A stretch of 53,390 bases of DNA from Rhodospirillales bacterium (GTDB taxonomy: Bacteria; Pseudomonadota; Alphaproteobacteria; Rhodospirillales; JASLQF01). Below are positions 48,026 through 53,390 of the stretch, in pieces (the first letter of the stretch is position 1; each line of letters starts with the position of its first letter). Location: positions 1 to 53,390 of the forward strand of contig JASLQF010000039.1 in assembly GCA_030744625.1 (NCBI GenBank), read 5' to 3'. The position numbers and the translations under genes are program-made. The notes beneath the pieces were generated by a model. It saw only the letters and a program-made list of their open reading frames with translations. It was not told where the DNA came from and made no database searches.

Positions 48026-49001
48026 GCTGCCCGAGGCGGCCGACGTCGAGGCGGCGGCGGAGCGCCTCCGGGGCCAAATCGTCACCACCCCGCTTCTCGA
48101 ATCGGCGGCCCTCAACGAACGGCTCGGCGGGCGGCTTCTGGTCAAGGCGGAAATGCTCCAGCGCACCGGATCCTACAAATTCCGCGGCGCCTTCAATCGG
48201 CTGTCGAGGCTGGACGGGACGGAGCGCGGACGCGGTGTCGTCGCCTATTCCTCGGGAAATCACGCCCAGGGCGTGGCGGCGGCGGCGCGCGCCCTGGACA
48301 TCCCCGCCCTCATCGTCATGCCCAGTCGCGCGCCCATGGTCAAGGTGGAGGGCACGCGCTCGCACGGTGCCGAGGTGGTGTTCTACGACGAAGCCTCGGA
48401 AAGACGGGAAGAGGTGGCCGAACGGTTGGCCGGCGAACGCGGAGCCACCCTGGTGCGTCCCTATGAAGACGCGGAGGTGGTCGCCGGCCAGGGCACCGTT
48501 GGCCTCGAATTAGCGGCCCAGGCCGGCGCGGCGCAAGCGGCTTTGGACGCCGTGCTCGTCCCTTGCGGCGGCGGCGGCCTTGTCGCCGGCACGGCCCTTG
48601 TCCTCGCCAAGGTGTGTCCCGCCGCTGAGTTGTGGGCCGTCGAGCCGCAGGGTTTCGACGACACCCGGCGCTCGCTGGCGGCCGGAGAGCGCCTCGAAAT
48701 CGCCCCCGGCGCCAAGTCCTTTTGCGATGCCTTGCTGGCACCCACGCCCGGCAAATTGACATTTGCCCTGAACCGGCGCCTGCTCGCCGGCGGCTTGGCG
48801 GTGGATGACGCCACGGTGGCGGCGGCCATGCGCGATGCCTTCACCTACCTCAAGGTGGTGGCGGAACCGGGAGGCGCCGTGGCGTTGGCGGCGGCCCTTT
48901 CGGGCGCCTTCGATTGCCGGGGAAAGACGGTTGCCGTGATATGCTCGGGCGGTAACGTTGACCCCGAGGCCTTCGGCAAGGTGCTCGGCGAGACTGCGTG
49001 A
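48003..49001 (+). CDS. Threonine/serine dehydratase family PLP enzyme (no ACT domain)
   Basis: A 332-residue fold-type II PLP enzyme with Schiff-base K59 in SYKFRGAFNRL, SSGNHAQGVAAAARALDIP and PCGGGGLVAGTALVLA. It resembles threonine dehydratase, serine racemase and hydroxyaspartate ammonia-lyase; which is unknown. It is an ACT-free paralogue of the enzyme at 12301. It is the third gene of a tight operon with the haloacid dehalogenase and the hydrolase. Confidence 0.9.
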   Translation: MPSSHALRLPEAADVEAAAERLRGQIVTTPLLESAALNERLGGRLLVKAEMLQRTGSYKFRGAFNRLSRLDGTERGRGVVAYSSGNHAQGVAAAARALDIPALIVMPSRAPMVKVEGTRSHGAEVVFYDEASERREEVAERLAGERGATLVRPYEDAEVVAGQGTVGLELAAQAGAAQAALDAVLVPCGGGGLVAGTALVLAKVCPAAELWAVEPQGFDDTRRSLAAGERLEIAPGAKSFCDALLAPTPGKLTFALNRRLLAGGLAVDDATVAAAMRDAFTYLKVVAEPGGAVALAAALSGAFDCRGKTVAVICSGGNVDPEAFGKVLGETA

Positions 49002-49018
49002 CGAGCCGCCAGCGCCGA

Positions 49019-49540
49019 TTAGCTGGCGGCGACTTTCTTGGGATCGGCGTCGCTCTTGCCCGTATCGGGGTCGCGCCCCGCTCCCGAAGCGGCTGGCTTG
49101 GCGGGGGTATCGGCACCGCCCGCACCCTTGACCATAAGGCTGACCGGGGTATCGGCGCGTTCCTTCTTGGTATCGATGCGCTTGCAGTGGCCTTCGAGGA
49201 AGGCCCCCTGCTCGGTGGACAGGTTTTCGTGCAGGATGTTGCCGACAACGCGGGCTGTGCGCGCCAAGCTCACGGTATGGGCCTGGATCTGTCCGTTGAC
49301 GGTGCCGTGGACGCGCACTGATTCGGCGATGATCTCGCCTTTGATTTTGGCGCTCTCGCCGACCAGCAGGGTATTGCACCGGATATCGCCATTGACGGTG
49401 CCGTCGATCTGGACCTCGCCCTCGCCTTTGAGATCGCCGGCGATTGTAAGATCGTCGCTGATCAGTGAAGGCGGCACGGACCGGGGCGGAGCCGCGGATT
49501 GCCGAGGTGTCGCCGCACTTTTCCTATTCTTGGAAAACAT
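49019..49540 (-). CDS. Bactofilin family cytoskeletal protein
   Basis: Self-assembling beta-helix protein that forms filaments at the membrane and recruits cell-wall enzymes. 173 residues. The core SDDLTIAGDLKGEGEVQIDG, TVNGDIRCNTLLVGESAKIK, GEIIAESVRVHGTVNGQIQA and HTVSLARTARVVGNILHENL shows the regular repeat turns of the bactofilin domain (DUF583). The C-terminus is Ala/Gly/Asp-rich and disordered. The start overlaps the M23 peptidase 3' end by 17 bases, an arrangement seen with LmdC-type peptidases. Confidence 0.92.
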   Translation of the reverse strand: MFSKNRKSAATPRQSAAPPRSVPPSLISDDLTIAGDLKGEGEVQIDGTVNGDIRCNTLLVGESAKIKGEIIAESVRVHGTVNGQIQAHTVSLARTARVVGNILHENLSTEQGAFLEGHCKRIDTKKERADTPVSLMVKGAGGADTPAKPAASGAGRDPDTGKSDADPKKVAAS

Positions 49541-50843
49541 AACGTCCTGCCTTTATGAACTTCATGGGATTCTTGGGCCGGTTCTTGAAGACGACCTCGT
49601 AGTGCAGGTGTCTTCCGGTGCTGCGCCCACTGTTGCCGAGCAGGCCGATCTTTTGGCGGAACTTGACTTCCTGGCCCTTCTTCACGAGGGTCTTGTTGAG
49701 GTGCCCGTAGCGGGTCTTGATGCCCGCGCCGTGGTCTATTTCGATGAGCCTCCCGTATTTTCCCTTCCACCCGGCGTAGGTGACGACGCCGGGTGCCGTG
49801 GCGAAGACGGAGGACTTGAATGAACTCCCCAGATCGACGCCGTAATGCGCCGCCCACCGCTTGTTGAGGGGGTCGCGCCGCTTTCCATAGGCGCTGGTGA
49901 TGTAAAAATAGTCAAGCGGCGCCGTCAACGGCAGCCTGCGAATCACGGTCTGTAGCGCTTCCCATCGATTGAGGCGCGTATCCAGGTTCTCAAGCTCGAC
50001 CCTCAGGCGATCGCCGGGCAAGCCATCGGGCTTGGCCTCGATGAAGGGACCTCCCTGGCCTTTGGCCAGGGAGGCGTCGGCCTTGAGAAGGCGATTCACC
50101 TTCAACCCCGCGATACTCACCACCTTCTCCATGTCGTCGATGAAGGCCGCGGTTCCCTCGGCGAGACGCTGCACGGATTCGACCTGATCCACCTGCAGGT
50201 CGGAGAGGCGGGTTTCCAATTGCTTGATCTGCCGCCGCATCCGGTTGCTGTTGAAAATCGATTCGTTGCGTTCGGCGAGCGCCGTTTGCAGGTCGGCCTC
50301 GGTGGAATAGAGATTCCCCCGCAAGGTGAAATTGTGCTCGGCGACACCGCGCATCTTGTCTTCGACCCCGGCGAGTTGGCGTATCAACTCCTGCCACGCG
50401 GCGATCACCCTGGCGCGTTCGCGCTCCGTCGACTTGAGCTGGCCTTCCACCGACTTCAAGCTCTGCTGCAAGGCGGCGTTCTGCTCGACGACGCTCAACA
50501 TCAGTCCGTGGTTCTCCTCGAGATCACGGGTGATGGAGCTAAATCTCTTCTGATACTTGCCGACTTCGTCGAGCAAGGAGCGATACGCCACGCGGGCCGA
50601 GGCGAGTTGGCTCTCCTTGGCGCCGAGGACCACGTCGTGAAGGACGAAACTCACCGAAGAAAAGGTGCCCCATCCGCCGATCAACGCCAGCACAACGATG
50701 AACGCGATCTGGCTTCCTCGGGACAGGCGATAATAGGAGACCCGGCCTTCCGTTCGGATATGCAGTTGACGCTCGGGGAATAAGCGGTGAATCAACCGTC
50801 TGAAGCGTTTCGGTTCTTGCTGCCAGAGATCTTTCCGTCTCAT
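49524..50843 (-). CDS. M23 family peptidoglycan endopeptidase with coiled-coil and membrane anchor
   Basis: A 439-residue enzyme that cuts peptidoglycan cross-links or regulates those that do. One helix near residue 50 (IAFIVVLALIGGWGTFSSV) anchors it, and a coiled coil covers about residues 90-260 (LQQSLKSVEGQLKSTERERA). The C-terminal LytM domain has the zinc ligands in AAHYGVDLGSSF and GRHLHYEVVFKN, plus KTRYGHLNKTLVKKGQEV. The start at 50843 follows GGGGGCGC; a longer in-frame reading to 50894 lacks a site. It is followed by the bactofilin gene with a 17-base overlap, which suggests that bactofilin positions the enzyme. Confidence 0.93.
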   Translation of the reverse strand: MRRKDLWQQEPKRFRRLIHRLFPERQLHIRTEGRVSYYRLSRGSQIAFIVVLALIGGWGTFSSVSFVLHDVVLGAKESQLASARVAYRSLLDEVGKYQKRFSSITRDLEENHGLMLSVVEQNAALQQSLKSVEGQLKSTERERARVIAAWQELIRQLAGVEDKMRGVAEHNFTLRGNLYSTEADLQTALAERNESIFNSNRMRRQIKQLETRLSDLQVDQVESVQRLAEGTAAFIDDMEKVVSIAGLKVNRLLKADASLAKGQGGPFIEAKPDGLPGDRLRVELENLDTRLNRWEALQTVIRRLPLTAPLDYFYITSAYGKRRDPLNKRWAAHYGVDLGSSFKSSVFATAPGVVTYAGWKGKYGRLIEIDHGAGIKTRYGHLNKTLVKKGQEVKFRQKIGLLGNSGRSTGRHLHYEVVFKNRPKNPMKFIKAGRYVFQE

Positions 50844-51152
50844 CGCGCCCCCACGAAGCCTCAGAGACAAGCCAACGGGCCCCCGCCACCCCATTTGGTG
50901 CGGTGCCGGCGGAGCGCTACGCGGACCGCCCCATTCTCAATGGAAGACGGTATCGATTCGTGGGGGGCCATGCAAGCTCATATTGCCCTCTTTCCAGCCG
51001 GCGAAGTTGGGGCAAGGCCATCCGTCGTGGTTGCCGCCGAAAGTATCGCTCGGCGGCTGAGAGCGGTCTTTCATTTGATTCCACACAGATGAACCTGCAC
51101 AGGGCGCGAGCAAGAGGCTATGTTCATTTCGGCCTGGGAGAACGACGCACAC
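50844..51152. other. Gap between M23 peptidase and pgpA, no gene recognised
   Basis: About 310 bases of divergent upstream region for the two operons. I see no open frame with a family match, no T-run hairpin and no clear promoter pair. Any promoters for the two flanking operons would have to lie here. Confidence 0.5.
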
Positions 51153-51662
51153 ATGGAGCAACATCCGGACAGATTCGACGGCGCGCAGGAGTCGCCGCAA
51201 GGGTTGGATTTCCGGCATCCCGCCTTCTTGCTCGCCACGTGGTTCGGCGTCGGATTTCTGCCCAAAGCGCCGGGAACCTGGGGGTCGCTGGCGGCGCTGC
51301 CCTTTGCCTGGGCGATCCACGCGGCCTTTGGAGCGGCCGGTCTCGCCATCGCCACGGTGGTTGTCTTCGGAGCCGGCCTGTGGGCGTCCTCGCTTTACGT
51401 GCGGCGTACTGGAATCCAGGATCCCGACGCCGTGGTCATCGACGAGGTGGCGGGGCAATGGCTGACGTTACTTCCGGTGGGCACGGATCCCATTCTCTAC
51501 GCCGCCGGTTTCGTGCTTTTCCGAGTCGTCGACATCTTAAAGCCATGGCCGGTGTCGTGGGCCGACAGGTCCCTGTCCGGCGGATTCGGTGTGATGGCGG
51601 ACGATATCCTTGCCGGGGCATTTGCCGGCGCCGCGTTATATGCTCTCGCCGTGGTGATATGA
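51153..51662 (+). CDS. pgpA: Phosphatidylglycerophosphatase A
   Basis: Removes phosphate from phosphatidylglycerol phosphate in inner-membrane lipid synthesis, 169 residues. Signatures are FGVGFLPKAPGTWGSLAALP, DAVVIDEVAGQWLTLLPVG, FVLFRVVDILKPWPVSWADR and GFGVMADDILAGAFAGA. The ATG at 51153 has GGGAGA upstream; an alternative ATG at 51120 has its purine-rich stretch too close. The stop overlaps the next ATG (ATGA). Confidence 0.95.
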   Translation: MEQHPDRFDGAQESPQGLDFRHPAFLLATWFGVGFLPKAPGTWGSLAALPFAWAIHAAFGAAGLAIATVVVFGAGLWASSLYVRRTGIQDPDAVVIDEVAGQWLTLLPVGTDPILYAAGFVLFRVVDILKPWPVSWADRSLSGGFGVMADDILAGAFAGAALYALAVVI

Positions 51663-52159
51663 CTGTGAGCATGTTCCCCGACGATGTCAGTGCCTCGGCC
51701 CGGGACGTGCTGGCCGCCTGCGCGGCGGCCGGTCTTCGCGTGGCGGTGGCGGAATCGTGCACCGGCGGTTTGCTTGCCGCCTGCCTTACCGCCATCCCGG
51801 GTTCGTCGCTAGTCGTGGAGCGCGGATTCGTCACTTATACGAACGCCGCCAAGTCGGAACTCCTCGGCGTACCGGAGGCGCTCTTTTCGTCGGTGGGCGC
51901 GGTCAGCGAAGAGGTGGCGCGCGCCATGGCCGCCGGCGCCCTCGCCCATTCCGCCGCCGATGTCAGCGCCGCCGTCACCGGTATCGCCGGTCCCGGCGGC
52001 GCCACCCCGGACAAGCCGGTCGGCCTGGTGCACGTTGCCGCGATGCGCGCCGGCGGCGCGGCCCTGCACGAACGCCACGTCTTCACGGGCGACCGGGACG
52101 CTGTGCGCCTCGAGGCCGTGCGCGCGGCGCTCGACCTCCTGAAGCACCTCGCCGATTAG
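51659..52159 (+). CDS. CinA family nicotinamide-nucleotide amidohydrolase (PncC-like)
   Basis: A 166-residue stand-alone CinA C-terminal domain, which deamidates NMN in pyridine nucleotide recycling. VAVAESCTGGLLAACLTAIP holds the catalytic Ser region, TYTNAAKSELLGV the Lys, GAVSEEVARAMAAGALAHSA and VTGIAGPGGATPDKPVGLVH the rest of the pocket. The ATG overlaps pgpA's stop, and in many proteobacteria pgpA and a cinA-like gene are neighbours. It converges on the TRAP permease gene with a gap of about 16 bases. Confidence 0.94.
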   Translation: MTVSMFPDDVSASARDVLAACAAAGLRVAVAESCTGGLLAACLTAIPGSSLVVERGFVTYTNAAKSELLGVPEALFSSVGAVSEEVARAMAAGALAHSAADVSAAVTGIAGPGGATPDKPVGLVHVAAMRAGGAALHERHVFTGDRDAVRLEAVRAALDLLKHLAD

Positions 52160-52175
52160 AACGCGCCGATCTCTA

Positions 52176-53390
52176 TTAGAAGCTTAGGGAAATATCGCGA
52201 TGGATGGATTGGCAGGTGGCGACCTCTTCCGCCTGCTCGCTAGTCAGTCGTTCCTGCGACCGTAGCCCGATGGTGTTCTTGATGGCTTCGTCATATGTGG
52301 CGAGGCCGCCCGCCAAATGCGCCGCCGCCTGGCGCCGCCACGCCACTTCCGCGCCAAACAATTCGAGGGCCTCGGCGAGCCGGCTGGCCGCCTTGTCGCG
52401 CTTGGGACTATCGCCCCTGAGGGCGCGCCGGGCCTTGGATAGCTTTGAGCGGATGTGGCTGATGCCTTCGACAGCCCCCAACGCCGCAGTCGCCGATTTA
52501 ATCGCATTCATGGCCTGATCGGCGGATCCGTTGGCGATGTCCGGTTCCAGGCCCTTGAGCCGGCCCTCGAGTGCCGCCAGCGCTTCGGCCTGGGAAATGA
52601 TAAGGCGAATCTTGGCGATGGGCTCATAGGCGTCGTCGACATTGCGGCGGTAGCGCCGGCGTGCCTTGGTCTCGGCGGCGGCCAGCTTGGCGTAGCTCTT
52701 GTGGGCTTCATCCCAGGTCGAGGGAATCCTGGCGTTCAGCCCTTCCTTATCATTCTCGAGCTCGGCGATATCGAACTCGAGGCTTCGGATATCTTCTTCC
52801 GTGGCCTTGCCCTCGTGCTGCAGATAACGCTGTTCCTTCTTGAGATTTTTTAGCTTGCGGTCGATGGCGCCAACCAGCACCCGCAGATCGCGGACCTCGC
52901 GGTGCAACGGCCGATAATCCATCTCATCGGCTTTGACCGCGGCTTCGGTGGCGCGCACTTTTTCGACCAGATCGAATGTCCCCTCCGCCATTTGGAAGCT
53001 TTCCCCCAAAGCGTCCCGGTGCTTACCGGGAAGGAAACCGATGTCGAGGGCCTTCGCCACGTCGATGCTGGCACGGATTTCACCGCCCCGCCGGTCGTAG
53101 ACGGTGAATATGTACTCCTCGAGGCAGGCTTGCAGCCTGGGGTTCTTGGGCGGCGGCGCCGTCTCGGAAGTCAGATAGACCTTGTTGGGCAGATAATTCA
53201 CCAGGGACGGATAGGCACCCACAATGGCGAGGCCGGTCAATTGCAGGAGAATGAAGGGCACGACGCCGCGATACATGGCGATCGTCTTGACCTCCGGTGG
53301 CGACACCCCGCGCAGATAAAAAAGCGCGAAACCGAAGGGCGGCGTCAGGAACGAGGTCTGTAGGGTCAGGGCGATCAGGGTTGCCATCCA
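52176..53390 (-). CDS. TRAP transporter large permease (DctM type), 3' part, with long coiled-coil C-terminal extension (start outside window)
   Basis: Only the 3' end is in the window, and its start lies beyond the right edge. The visible part begins in the last membrane helices of the DctM family: LQTSFLTPPFGFALFYLRGV, then VVPFILLQLTGLAIVGAYPS. After that, about 335 residues continue that a standard DctM does not have. They are helical, charged and heptad-like (LRVLVGAIDRKLKNLKKEQR, EEDIRSLEFDIAELENDKEG, AIKSATAALGAVEGISHIRS). A cytoplasmic coiled-coil domain is likely. A small permease or binding-protein gene may lie outside the window. The binding protein at 17356 is of the same transporter class, but a link is unproven. 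Confidence 0.9.
   Translation of the reverse strand, partial: WMATLIALTLQTSFLTPPFGFALFYLRGVSPPEVKTIAMYRGVVPFILLQLTGLAIVGAYPSLVNYLPNKVYLTSETAPPPKNPRLQACLEEYIFTVYDRRGGEIRASIDVAKALDIGFLPGKHRDALGESFQMAEGTFDLVEKVRATEAAVKADEMDYRPLHREVRDLRVLVGAIDRKLKNLKKEQRYLQHEGKATEEDIRSLEFDIAELENDKEGLNARIPSTWDEAHKSYAKLAAAETKARRRYRRNVDDAYEPIAKIRLIISQAEALAALEGRLKGLEPDIANGSADQAMNAIKSATAALGAVEGISHIRSKLSKARRALRGDSPKRDKAASRLAEALELFGAEVAWRRQAAAHLAGGLATYDEAIKNTIGLRSQERLTSEQAEEVATCQSIHRDISLSF

Overview
The window is a stretch of high-GC chromosome from a flagellated alphaproteobacterium, most likely of the order Rhodospirillales. Evidence for this is the housekeeping gene order (folK, rpoZ, rsh, DUF2062 gene, pdxJ, acpS, lepB, rnc, era and then recO, parC), the small families that look alphaproteobacterial (DUF6867, DUF6898, DUF4170), a bifunctional Rsh and the aspartate/glutamate leucyltransferase Bpt. 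I see no tRNA, rRNA, CRISPR array, transposase or phage gene.

Left part (1-10.4 kb, minus strand): a complete branched-chain amino-acid ABC importer (livH, livM, livG, livF, a DUF6867 membrane protein and the start of the binding-protein gene livK, cut by the window edge), a DUF6898 gene, then a two-gene operon of a fused isobutyryl-CoA mutase (icmF) and a 3-hydroxyisobutyryl-CoA hydrolase-like enzyme. Together they suggest uptake and breakdown of valine, leucine and isoleucine. A perfect 30-bp palindrome between icmF and the divergent hemB looks like an operator.

Middle-left (10.6-22.8 kb): hemB, an orphan cheW, threonine ammonia-lyase, a membrane-anchored methyltransferase, the flagellar stator pair motA-motB, bpt, an orphan Tat-dependent TRAP binding protein, bioY, parC, a PNPOx-like gene and recO.

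Accessory block (about 22.8-32.1 kb): between recO and era, which are usually adjacent or close, lie msrA, fadH, an AhpD-like gene, an AA_synth gene, an acyl-CoA ligase, an acyl-CoA dehydrogenase with Asp at the usual catalytic Glu position, a small zinc ribbon gene, a UbiD-type decarboxylase and a carboxymuconolactone decarboxylase-like gene. They form two converging operons and look like a catabolic island for an unknown carboxylic acid. This is the most promising region for undescribed biology.

Right part (32.1-53.4 kb): the conserved block era to folK; NYN-domain and UDGb-type uracil-DNA glycosylase genes; DUF4170 and GST genes; smpB; dapA; a lytic transglycosylase gene split by a frameshift at an ATGA junction; a compact operon of haloacid dehalogenase, alpha/beta hydrolase and PLP dehydratase; a bactofilin/M23 peptidase pair; pgpA and the CinA-like amidase; and at the edge the 3' end of a TRAP large permease with a very long coiled-coil tail.

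Limits: family names come from recognising motifs by eye, without database searches. Promoter and hairpin calls are visual and weak.
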